A stretch of DNA of 64,000 bases from positions 126,356 through 190,355 of the forward strand of contig QZLH01000035.1 of assembly GCA_003833135.1 (NCBI GenBank), in the 5' to 3' direction. A model generated the notes under the pieces. It saw nothing but the letters and a program-made list of their open reading frames with translations. It did not search any database and was not told the DNA's origin. The translations under genes were made by a program, and so were the position numbers. This document shows positions 16,349-27,561 of the stretch, in pieces (within the stretch, counting starts at the first letter, position 1; each line of letters opens with the position of its first letter). Origin of the DNA: Oehlia diaphana (Eukaryota; Glomeromycota; Glomeromycetes; Glomerales; Glomeraceae).

Positions 16349-16919
16349 TCTTGATAAATTTATTATATACAGAAAAAAGTTGAAAAGTCTTGAACACGAA
16401 AAAAAATTAATATTTCTTTGATATATATTTCAAAGTTTATTGTTATTTGATAAACTTTAAAGTTATCAATACAACTTTAAATGACCTTTATATATATGAA
16501 AAAAAATATACCCAATAAATTTTTTATATAGGCGTATATCGGGCGTATGAACATCGTTCACATGTAAAAACTTTTTAATTTATTCATTTAAAGATAATGG
16601 TCATGACGCTAAATGGTCGTATCAGCCCTAAAATATATGTACTTTGAGACGAAATAATACATGAAAGTCTGTCATATTGTATAAGTGTGCGAAGATTTTA
16701 ATATAATGTTATACATATTGTCTGGTGATTAATAAACGCCCGATTTACATACACTATTCATATACGTAATTATACAGCTGCTATACACAGTAATTGATCA
16801 TCTATCTCATTGACAAAAATAAAGCGTTAAATGTTAAAATTAATTATTAGGTAATTTTACAATTATAAATTTTATAATTAAAAAATTCGATAGAATTTAC
16901 AATAAACGTATCAAAGATT
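16349..16919. other. Intergenic region Pbi2-like / MCC beta
   Basis: About 570 bases between two minus-strand genes; holds the inhibitor gene promoter and the 3' UTR of the carboxylase gene. AT-rich, no gene seen. Confidence 0.5.
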
Positions 16920-19674
16920 CTACATCCTAAATATACCAAAACGTGTCTTCTCGATTGGTGCGTTAAGTGTAGCACTTAATGCTAATCCGAGAACTTTACG
17001 TGTGTCAGCAGGATTAATAATTCCATCATCCCAAAGACGCGCTGAGGAAAAATATGGATGACCTTCAACTTCAAATCTTTCACGAATAGGCTTCTTGAAT
17101 TTTTCTTCTTCTTCCATTGACCACTGTCGATGAATATTTAAATTAACATTTACATATATCAATCTTTATCATTGCTAACGAAAATCCACGTACCGTTTCA
17201 CCTTTTTTTTTTTTGGCTTCTGCTTCTTTTCTAATTTGAGCCAAAACACTTGCGGCTTGTTCACCTCCCATGACTGATATCCGCGCGTTCTATATATTAA
17301 ACAAGTAAAGTTAATTATAAAGTTTCTTGACTAATGAAATCTTATTTGGACTAACCGGCCACATCCATAAGAATCTGGGGCTATATGCTCTTCCACACAT
17401 TCCATAATTTCCAGCACCGAAACTACCACCAATAATAACCGTCAATTTTGGAACTTTGGCACAAGATACTGCAGTCACCATCTTCGCGCCATTCTTGGCA
17501 ATACCACCGGCCTCTGCGGATGAACCAACCATAAATCCTGTAATATTCTGAAGAAAGATTAGTGGTATACCACGTTGCGCACAAAGCTCAATAAAATGTG
17601 CTCCTTTAAGAGCTGATTCGGAAAAAAGGATTCCATTGTTAGCAACAATTCCAACAGGGTAACCGTATAAATGCGCGAAACCTGTCAAATTATTTCATAA
17701 TATATCAATAAATGAGTACATTTTAGTTGTAAAGTTAAATATAAAATCTACCAGTAATTAATGTTGTTCCATATAATTCTTTAAATTCTTCAAATCGACT
17801 TCCATCTACGATACGCGCAATGACATTTTTGACATCAAAAGATTTGCGCAGATTATCACCCACAATACCACCGAGCTCTGATGCAGAATATAGAGGTTCT
17901 TCAGGCTTCTTAATTAATAACTTAAAATAATAATGATAAGCTTTTTTTAACCTCCATGTTTTATGAAATATATATATGCGTATACATTTATAATTTTAAA
18001 CACTTACATCAGGTTTCTTTGACAAATTAAGCGTTTCGACAATTTTTCTTGCAATTTGTAAGGCATGCTCATCGTTACTAGCGTAATGATCCGTTACCCC
18101 AGATATTCGACCTGATATATTAAAGTTATCACTATATTTAATTCTTACAATTAATGATTATTTACTTACAATGCAAATCCGCTCCTCCTAGTTCCTCTGC
18201 CGAAATAACTTCTCCAGTGGCTGCTTTGACTAATGGAGGCCCGGCTAAGAAAATGGTACCTTGTTTTGCAACAATAATACTTTCATCCGCCATAGCAGGA
18301 ACGTAAGCGCCACCTGCTGTACATGATCCCATCACAACGGCTATTTGTGATATACCTTCGGATGACATAGCAGCCTAAATTAAACATCAATCAATTAAAT
18401 ATATGTAATAAAATTTGATTATTTTATTTATAACTCTTACCTGATTAAAGAAAATGCGTCCAAAATGATCGCGGTCTGGAAAAACCTCTGCCTGCTGAGG
18501 AAGATTAGCACCTCCTGAATCTACTAAATATATACACGGTAACCGATTTTCTCGTGCAATCTCTTGTGCTCGTAAATGCTTTTTTACTATAAGGATTAAA
18601 AAATAAAAGTCAATATATCTACATACAAAAGTTTGTAAGTTATAACCGATTAAAAAGTTATACCTGTGATGGGATAATATGTTCCGCCTTTAACTGTCGA
18701 GTCATTAGCAACAATCATACATTCCACCCTGCATCAGAACTTACAAAATAAATATTCAACTTTCATCAACTGTCTATCTTTTTTTTTAATAGTAATCATT
18801 ATATAGAATAAAGGCTAACCCTTTAACACGTCCAATTCCAGTGATTATTCCACCTGCGGGTATTTCATCTGTATATAATTTATAGCCAGCAAGTTGGGAA
18901 AGTTCTAGAAAGGGAGATCTTTAAATATAGTCCAAATCATTATCATTATTTTAAAATTAAAAAATCAGGAACTAATATAAAAGAAATTATAAATAAACTT
19001 ACCCATTATCAAGTAAACGACTTATCCTTAGTGAATTCGAGTAGGGTTAGATATAAGATTATGTATAACAATACGAATCAGGATGTAAAGAAAAAGTTAG
19101 GGTTAACCTATTACGAGGTAATAACTTATCGCGTTCTAAATGACGTTTTCGAGCTGCTTCTCCTCCACCTGATAGGAATTCAGAAGGCAAATTATTTACA
19201 AATTTTGCAAAAATTAAATGGATAAACTGATTTTACCTAATACGATTTTATTTATTAAATTTTCCAAATTTTCGACCAAAATGTTCATTTTGTCAGCATT
19301 TTCCTATTACAATAATTAAATTCAATATGAAAAAAAATTTTAATTAGTATATTAACATACAAAAAAAAAGTACTTACCTTAAACACGTCACTATTATTGT
19401 CGACATTATTTGGTAAAACATTCGCAACTTTCTCATGCCAGGTATGATACGTTGGTTTCAATTTCCTGCGGCAATTAAAAATAAACTCCTTTCGAAGTGA
19501 AGGAAAAAAAAACTTTGTAAATTGCATAATAAAGATAACAAAATAAACTAAAAGATTGGTTGATTCAGATATATCGATTATTTGTCGTACCGATCGTTTA
19601 AAATTGTGATGAGGGATTTCCATTTTTGGAAGATCAGAATGTGAGATTAAATAATAATATAAACTGAAACGCAA
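16920..19674 (-). CDS. MCCC2: Methylcrotonyl-CoA carboxylase beta subunit
   Basis: Carboxyltransferase subunit of mitochondrial 3-methylcrotonyl-CoA carboxylase in leucine breakdown. Visible on the minus strand: [15 protein letters not shown] near the N-terminus; [19 protein letters not shown]; the acyl-CoA region [78 protein letters not shown]; the carboxybiotin-side [11 protein letters not shown] and [20 protein letters not shown]; then [20 protein letters not shown]; ending [15 protein letters not shown]...FGIFRM. About ten exons. The N-terminus is less sure: ATG at 19674 or 19623, with the donor after KRS and an acceptor CGAAAG giving an in-frame join ([12 protein letters not shown]). The start lies only tens of bases from the divergent SMU1 start. 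Confidence 0.93.
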
Positions 19675-19707
19675 AATTCGATAAGTTTTTATATATGCAC
19701 ATAAACC
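19675..19707. promoter_or_regulatory. 33-base gap between divergent start codons (MCC beta / SMU1)
   Basis: If the start codons at 19674 (-) and 19708 (+) are right, only 33 bases separate them, so the promoters must be shared and each probably reaches into the other gene. Using the internal ATG at 19623 for the carboxylase gives 84 bases. No defined promoter motif can be assigned. Confidence 0.4.
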
Positions 19708-22154
19708 ATGGAAATTGAGTCAACAGAGTAAAAACACTAAATTTACAGTTATTATTTCTATATCTACAAATTGAATATTTATCTTTCTTTTTTCATTTCA
19801 TAGCGTAATTCGATTAATTTTACAATTTTTGAAAGAAAGTAACCTTCCAAATAGTTATGCCGCTTTACAGGTTTGTTCTCCATTAACGCGGTATTACAAT
19901 TTCTTGAATTCTCATTCAAATTAATGAATTTTAGGAAGAATCTACCATAGCTCTTAATACTGTTGATTCGATTGAATCTTTTACTAATGAAATTATAGAA
20001 GGACATTGGGAAGTTGTATTGCGCACTGTGTCTAATTTGAAAATACCCCAGAGAAAATTAATTGACCTCTACGAACAGGTTTTATATTTATTAAATTTTC
20101 CCTTATAGTGTAGCAAGGTAAATGCAATGATGAAAAATAATTCCATTTTTTTAGATTGTTTTAGAATTAATTGAAATGCGAGAACTAGGTGCAGCCAGAA
20201 CTTTATTAAGGCAAACTGATCCAATGCAACTTTTGAGAGATCATTATTCTGAGCGATATCTTCACCTTGAAAATTTACTTTCTCGAACATGGTTTGATCA
20301 AAAAGAGGTAAGTTATCATTATTATATTTACCAAAAAATTTAATTGTCTATTAATTAAAATATTGATGTTAAGGCATATCCATCAGGAATGACAAAAGAA
20401 AAGAGGCGGCAGGTTATTGCACAAGGTTAAATATGTTTTAGTATAATCTAATGATTAATATTCTGTTATTAAATTAAATATTTATTTTTACAGAACTTTC
20501 TAGTGAAGTTACTGTGGTACCGTCTTCGAGACTTTTATCCCTCCTTGGACAAGCTTTAAAATGGCAACAGCATCAAGGATTATTGCCACCAGATACTGCA
20601 TTTGATCTTTTTAGAGGTTCGGCACCAACAACAAAAGCTGAAGACGATGCAGTTCCTACGAGATGCTATAATAAAATTAAGGTAAAATATATAATCGTTT
20701 ATAATTTAAGAATCATATGGGGAATTAAGTGTAAAGTTCAATCGTTTTACATTCATCTATTATTAAGTTTCCAAAAAAACATCACGCTGAAGCTGTCGCA
20801 TTTTCACCTGACGGTCAATATTTAGCCACTGGTAGTTTGGATGGATTTATCGAAATATGGAATTACTTAACTGGAAAGCTTCGAAAAGATTTTAAATACC
20901 AAATAGAGGTTAGATTAAAAGTTTAATTTTCTAGGCAAGTATCAATTCAGAGACGATTCATTAATGTTATGTGTTATTATATATATTAGGATAATTCAAT
21001 GTTAATGGAAGATCCTGTACTATGTCTAAGTTTTAGCAGAGATAGTGAAATGCTTGTATCTGGTGCACAGGATGGAATTATCAAGGTAGTTAAATTTTTT
21101 AAAAAAATTGGTTATTTACAGAATAATTTACAAGACGTAAAGTTTTAGGTCTGGAAAATTCAAACGGGCCAATGTACGAGACGGTTTTCTCCAGCTCATA
21201 GTCAAGGTGTAACTTCTGTGTGTTTTAATCGGGATGGAACTCAAGTTTTAAGTTCTAGTTTTGACCATACCGTCAGGTCTGTGCGATGTTATGTTTATTT
21301 AATAATTTGTCATTTGAAAATAAAATATTTTATACTATCTTTTATGACAGACTTCATGGTTTGAAATCTGGTAAAACAATAAAAGAATTCAGAGGGCATA
21401 CTTCATTTGTTAATAATGCAATATTCTCGCATGACATGTCAAGAATATTAAGTGCTAGTAGTGATGGTACAGTAAAAGTTAGTAATATTAGTAATATTTA
21501 ATAAAAATTTAAATATCTTAAAGGAGGCAATTTAATTATAGATATTTCTAATTATTAGATTTGGGACAGTAAAACAACTGGTTGTCTACATACAATTTTT
21601 CCACAAACTGGTGGTCGTAGTAATCGAGACAGTTCATTCATTTCTGGAGGAGTAACAGTCAATTGTGTTGTTCAAATGCCGAAAAATGCTGATCAATTCG
21701 TAGTATGTAATAAAAGTTCGACAATTTATTTAATGACAATAAAGGGACAAGTAAGAAAGTTTAATGTAATTCTTATTATTGGAAGCATACTTCGATCCTT
21801 TTTTAATCCCCTTCTTTTTTCAGATAACTAAATCATTTACTTCAGAAAAGAAGACCGATGGTGATTTTGTTAGTTGTACAGTGTCTCCTCAAGGAGATTT
21901 TATTTATTGTGTAGGTGAAGATTCTAGTTTGTATTGCTTTAATGTACAATCAGGAAAATTAACTTCAACTTTAAAGGTACCTTTTTTAAGTGCAAATAAT
22001 ACTGTTTATTTTGGTATTCTTAAATTAAAAAACATTTAATTTTATTCTTTATCAGTTATCTGATGCAGAAGTGATCGGCTTTGCACATCATCCATTTTCA
22101 AATATTTTAGCTGCTTATTCCGATGATGGGATTATAACTTTGTGGAAACCATAA
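19708..22154 (+). CDS. SMU1: SMU1-type WD40 splicing factor (LisH-CTLH-WD40)
   Basis: Spliceosomal WD40 protein; in animals SMU1 pairs with RED in the B complex. The first exon is short (19708-19727, MEIEST then a split codon) and joins exon 2 at 19804 to read [20 protein letters not shown], a LisH motif. CTLH follows: [60 protein letters not shown]. Then [20 protein letters not shown] and seven WD40 repeats, with markers [70 protein letters not shown] and a last repeat ending [12 protein letters not shown]. The similarity to animal SMU1 runs from end to end. Ten or more exons, all with GT-AG introns where checked. Confidence 0.96.
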
Positions 22155-23552
22155 ATAAATTAAATTTTGTTTGATCTCAAAAAAATTTAATAAGCTGTAT
22201 TATGATTTAGATTAAATATATCAATATCGTAAAATGAAACAAAACATTAACTATAGACAAAGTCCTGGATTAATAAATATATATGAAATCAATAAAGTTT
22301 TAACATACTATTGGTTATCACATGACGCTGATCGGAACCCATCAAATAATGCTTTTAGGATCAGAATTGTTACAATTAAGAAAGTCAAATAGTGCGTGAT
22401 TTCATGTTTCTAGGTATAACAGATGTAGCCAATTATTTGGATATATAATATTTACAATTACTGTACTATTTTTAATATTTTGTTGTTTTTTGCTACCATT
22501 TGATGAAATGATTTTACAATAATGAGCTATGTTTCATTTCTTTATAATCACTAAATACAAGAAATTTCTGTAAAACATACCTATTAAACTTAAGATTAGT
22601 TAAATTAATTATTTTAATTATTGTACTCCTGGATATTACATATTTCTAAAATTCGAATTATTAAAATCTAATCCTAAATTTCAAAACTCCAATTACAAAT
22701 TATTGCTAGGAAACGGAAACCGTTATGGGTCCGAAGCGTGTATTGTAACATTTATTTATCTTTATTACGTATCACAAATGCACACTGAAATTTCAGTGAC
22801 GTGAGCGTGCCTCCACGTGATCCAATATGTCCGGCAAAATTATTTTATTTATGCCTAAATGTAGATAAATATCATAAAACATCCAAACATATAGATTAGC
22901 TAAGTTGATACTAAGTTGATTCTATTAATATTTAATTCCGCAGCATATACTTCAAATATATTATAAGTTTTTCAATTTTTTTTTATTTTACGATATTTGC
23001 AATATAAAAAAAAGGATTTATTTTTTCGCATATGCGATATCGTTCTAATTCTCAATTTTTCTTTTGATTTTTTTTTTTTTTTACATTTTTGACGCAAACC
23101 TTTATGTATCTATTGTAACACTTTAAAAACCATATAGTATGCCTCCTTTACAAATTTTTATTTAGTATATCAAAAGGGTTTAGAATACTGTTTTCGACTT
23201 TTACGTGGGAATGCGACATTTTGCGGGTGCGATAAAAAACAAACCCTTTTTTTTATAAAAAAAAAAAATAGTACTTTTTCCTGGTTATTTTCGAGAGTAC
23301 TGAGCAAGTTTAATTAACCATAATTTTTAAGAAAACACACACTAAGGGGGATTATTATATAAGTAATAATAATAAATAAGGGGGAAGGGGGTCTAAAAAT
23401 TTCCCTCCCCTTAAATAAAAAGTAATTTATTTATTTACATTTTACTATTTATTTCTATAACTGATAATATTTATATTTTATAATTTTTCTATATATAACT
23501 TTTAAAAATCATATAACTAAATACTATTATATTATTATTATATTATACTATA
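22155..23552. other. Convergent intergenic region SMU1/cystinosin
   Basis: About 1.4 kb of AT-rich DNA between two convergent stop codons. It includes a GC-richer patch near 22715-22840 with a CACGTG core at about 22813, and short G-rich sequence near 23380. No gene or RNA recognised. Confidence 0.5.
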
Positions 23553-24987
23553 TTATACGTATCTGTTTAATTGTTTATCTGATTGTGGTGCTATTAAAAG
23601 AGTACTTTCCGAATTTTCATCTGGTAATATATCAGGATCTTCCCGATTACGATAAAGTATATAGTGTTGTGTCATGAACAATAAATCAAATGATATGCTA
23701 AGAAATCCAAGACCACTATAAATTAAATAAAAAAAAATAGGGAGAAAGAAAAAGAATTTAGAATTAATTTTGAAAAAAGGAAACATTATATCAAAATCAA
23801 AATAAAAAAAAAACTTACAGTTTTACATAATCCTGTTAGTAAATTAAAAGAATAGTTGTGAATTAGTCTAAATATTTCACAAAACACGTGATAACAAATA
23901 ACTTTATTTAATAATAACTTACCCCTAATATGCCGTGCCAATTATCTTGTAAGTACGCATCCAACACTAATTGAAAGATAGATAAAATACCACCGGTGAA
24001 ATCCTAAATTAAAAAATTTAAATTAAATAAGAGAAATAATAAACAAGCAGAAAATAAAATTTTAAATAGTAATATGCTTACCAATAAGATATTATAGATA
24101 CTCCATCCGACAGTAGATCTTCTTTTGAAGTTTAAGTACGCCTAAAATGAAATATTTAAATTAGATCACAAAGCGAGGCGTAATAAAGACTTGTTTATGA
24201 AAAATAACTTACTTGGGGAACATATTTGATGAAACTAAAACATAACTTGACGTAGCTCAAATAATATAACAGATCAATCCAATGACATAATCCAAAGATA
24301 GCTCCAAACAACAATGAAGATGAAAAGAATAATAATATAGAAATTAATGAGAATGCAACAGTTGATATTTGTTGAGATTGGTCTCTCTATAAAAATCAAA
24401 CAAAAAATATATATAAATAAAATGCAAAATAATAAGAAAGAAAAGAGAATGACATGTGACATACCTTATATATGAATGTTTGAACTAAAGTGATTGTACT
24501 TAATATTAATGCATGTAAAGAAAATGCTACATCGTTAATTTGTACCAAGTTATCTTTGCCATTATTCCTATTTCGATATTCTTTACGTATTTGTTCGGAT
24601 GAAAAAAAAGCTAAATTAAAGATTGTATAACATGCAAATCCAAAGACGTTATACCATAGAAAATCTATGGATAATCCATGTACTCTTTTTTTTTAAAAAA
24701 AAAGTTGCGAGTTAATTTTTTGTAATGAATATTAACGATTTAACGATTAGAATTGATAACAATAATAATCAATTTAAATACCTTTTTCTTCGCCAATTTA
24801 ATATCGCTTGTGGATAAAAACTTATTGACCATGCAAAGAAATATATCTATAATACGCGAGAAATAAAGGTTAACTGCGTCTCACTTATATTTTCAAATAA
24901 TACGATAAAATAAATATTTACCCATCCTATTGTTCTTGATAAAATTATTCCAAAATTTGAAGCTGTTTCCATACTTATTGAGTCCAT
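23553..24987 (-). CDS. ERS1: Cystinosin/ERS1-type lysosomal cystine transporter
   Basis: Seven-helix PQ-loop transporter that exports cystine from the vacuole or lysosome with protons. About eight short exons on the minus strand; start ATG 24987 gives MDSISMETASNFGIILSRTI. First PQ loop: WSISFYPQAILNWRRK followed by VHGLSIDFLWYNVFGFACYT. Second PQ loop: LCFSFIKYVPQAYLNFKRRS then TVGWSIYNILLDFTGGILSI. A late helix GLGFLSISFDLLFMTQHYIL is followed by an acidic C-tail ending QLNRYV. The two PQ motifs, GLSIDF and DFTGG are those of cystinosin, which separates it from other PQ-loop families. Confidence 0.92.
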
Positions 24988-26842
24988 TTAATATATGTTT
25001 AAATTGTTAAATATTTTTTTAAATGATGATCACGTGTATACGGTAAAGATATCGAATATGTGTTTGATATAAATTGATAAATTGAATTGGAATATTGATT
25101 AAAAGTAGTTTATTCTTTTTGTTATAAGGAAAAATTCGACCCATTTTATATTTTTTCTGAATCATATAATCGGTATCCAAAATTCTTTGATTACAAATTA
25201 TTGATTGACGAGACCAAAAAAAGACGGCATAAACAAACAAAATTTGATTGGGTATGAATGACGCAATTCCTGAGCAAATTTTGCCATTGTCATTTCGGAA
25301 CGGAATTCGGTTAAATTGTTAAATCGGGATCGGTTAAATTCACAATATTTCATATTTCCGATTAGCAATCCATCAATTTCTTCTAGCAAAAGCAGAGAAA
25401 CTTTTACTACTAGTATACTAGATGAAGAAGAAGAAATTTATAAAGACGAAGAGCATATATTTAAATAAAGACGTGTTGAGATAAAGATCAAGGAGTTCAA
25501 ATTTTGCTGTGCAATAAATTCATATGAATTTTATAGGACAAGATCAAATGAAAATGATGCCACAAAAAATAAAAATTGTGCAATAGTTATAATTATTAGG
25601 CTCTACTTTGAAATATTTGCTATCTGATGACTATGACTATCAGTAGATACTTAATTAGGAGTTAACATCACATGCCGCTAAAGGGAGCTTCGTGTTCAAA
25701 TCGAATGTTTCACAGATTATACTAAATGATTATAAGTTGATTTAATGAGTTTTATTTAAAGATTTTTATGACTATAATATATTAACTTTTTCTTTTAAAG
25801 AAATAAAAAATCGGGGAAAAGATGTCACGTTGACTAATTATAGTGTCATGCGGGGTTGTCGATCTATGATGATTTGCAAATATTTCATCATTTTTGTTTT
25901 GATATTCTTTATTTTTAAAGTTAATTCAAATTTTTTCGTTCATCACGTGACACCAACAAGTATTATTATTTTGACGTCAGTATTCGCAGTAAATCCATAC
26001 TGTAGATATAATAGATCACCAGCAAAGTCTACTAGATTAAATTGGATATTTTAATATTGGAATTGTTCTCAATAAAGAAAATTATTTATTATCAACATTA
26101 ACCGGTTTGTGACGATGGTTAATTTTTATTCTATTTCATCCTTTGAAGAAAAAAAAAACAGATAAAAGCGACTTTTCTCAACTTATAATATATATATATA
26201 TATTCAATTCTCATAATATACCATTTTAATTTAATTTCTAAGAAAATTGCCGTCTCACGATAAAAGTTCCCTGACCAGAATTATACTGATCATGATTACA
26301 CATCCTAGGAGTTAGTTATGCACTTGCACGTGCACTCGTGGCAGGCCAGTTCGTACGTTAATATCGTAACACCCACGTTGTTACCTCTTTCGAAGGAATA
26401 TAAATATTAAAGTACAATTATAATACGGCTGTCTTCCAATATAATAATTTCTAGATTATTTAATTAATTAATGATAGTACAAAATTATGTTAATGTTGTA
26501 TAATTAGGGGGTCTTCTCACAGATAGTATTAAGATTGAATTGAATTTATTATTTAGTGATCTATTTTCCTGCGTATAATATATGAGGCGCATATGTATTT
26601 AGGATTACAAGCGATAATTGGAGCCGAAGTTTCGCATTAAAAATGTATGAAGATCATTCTTTACCACCATATATAGTAAAAATTTGCCAATACATATTTT
26701 TGTGTACGACACTATTTTATTAAATGATCATTTGCATATTTTTCTATAATAATTAGGTAAGATCTAGAACACATTATTTTGTACAATTTTAAATGAGAAC
26801 AAAATTAAAATATTAAAAAAAAAAATTAGAAAAAAAATAAAT
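24988..26842. other. Gene-poor AT-rich region
   Basis: About 1.85 kb with no gene I can support. Two overlapping minus-strand open frames (25019-25389) start MLEEIDGLLIGNMKYCEFN but show no domain and no splice partners. A patch near 26300-26380 is richer in GC. It may hold promoter DNA for the cystinosin gene. Confidence 0.4.
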
Positions 26843-27561
26843 CTAAACGAATTGTCCAATTATAAGAGCAGCAACGGGTGGAACAGCAGCAATCATAACA
26901 TTTATTTTATTGCTATCAGCGGAAGATTTGGCGTTGTTAGTTTTGGGTGATTCAGATGGAGTTGATGGACTCGTTGATGGAACTGTTGGTGGAGGAGTTT
27001 GTGCTGGTGCGGGTTGTGTCGCTAAAGGAGTTGCAGCTATAGGAGTCGCTGCTGCTTTAGCCGATGATTGACTTGCAGCTAATTGACATGATTGTTGTAC
27101 TGCTGGCTGAATTCATTTAAAAGAAAAAAAAAATTTATTACGTGTTACATTGAAATGAAAAAAAAAAAAATTGAGAATCTTACCTGATATGCTTTTCCTT
27201 CATTTTGTATATCAAGATCATCAGGACATTGAAGGTAACAATTTTGAAGAGCTAAAAGTAAAGAGATTTTTTTTTTTAAAAAAAAAAAGAGAGAGAGAAG
27301 TAAAAAAGAAGAAAAGGTTATTCAGGATATCATTATTATATTAAAATATACTTCTTTTTTTTCTTGGTTTTTTTTTTTGAACATACCATTATTGGCATTG
27401 CATTTACAATTCCAATCGTCGAATGCACAACTGTTTAATTGAGCATTGCCTCTATTTTTACAATCGGTGTATACTGCCATATTAGCGCATACCGCTTCGC
27501 TTGTAGGGGCCAAAGCAGATATGGCGACCAAAGCAACAAATAATAAACTTGTAGGTTTCAT
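26843..27561 (-). CDS. Secreted Cys-rich, Ser/Thr-rich GPI-anchored cell-surface protein
   Basis: Three exons (27561-27388, 27251-27184, 27107-26843) give 168 residues. There is a signal peptide (MKPTSLLFVALVAISALAP, cleavage probably after TSEA). A Cys-rich domain of about 70 residues follows with eight Cys: VCANM, TDCKNRG, NSCAFDDWNCKC, NCYLQCPDD, QQSCQL. Then comes a Pro/Thr/Ser/Ala-rich stalk (TQPAPAQTPPPTVPSTSPST) and a hydrophobic C-terminus (VMIAAVPPVAALIIGQFV) typical of a GPI signal. The eight-Cys secreted plus GPI layout resembles CFEM-like and other fungal GPI-anchored Cys-rich wall proteins; I cannot assign a strict CFEM match. A role at the cell wall or host interface is inference only. 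Confidence 0.85.

Noticed and set aside
25019..25389. Two overlapping minus-strand frames of 63-73 codons
   Set aside because: No domain, no splice partners and no similarity I recognise; probably chance frames upstream of the cystinosin gene.
25640..25720. Possible tRNA (a TTCAAATC-like B box near 25696)
   Set aside because: No matching acceptor stem or anticodon arm could be folded around it; no tRNA elsewhere in the window stood out either.
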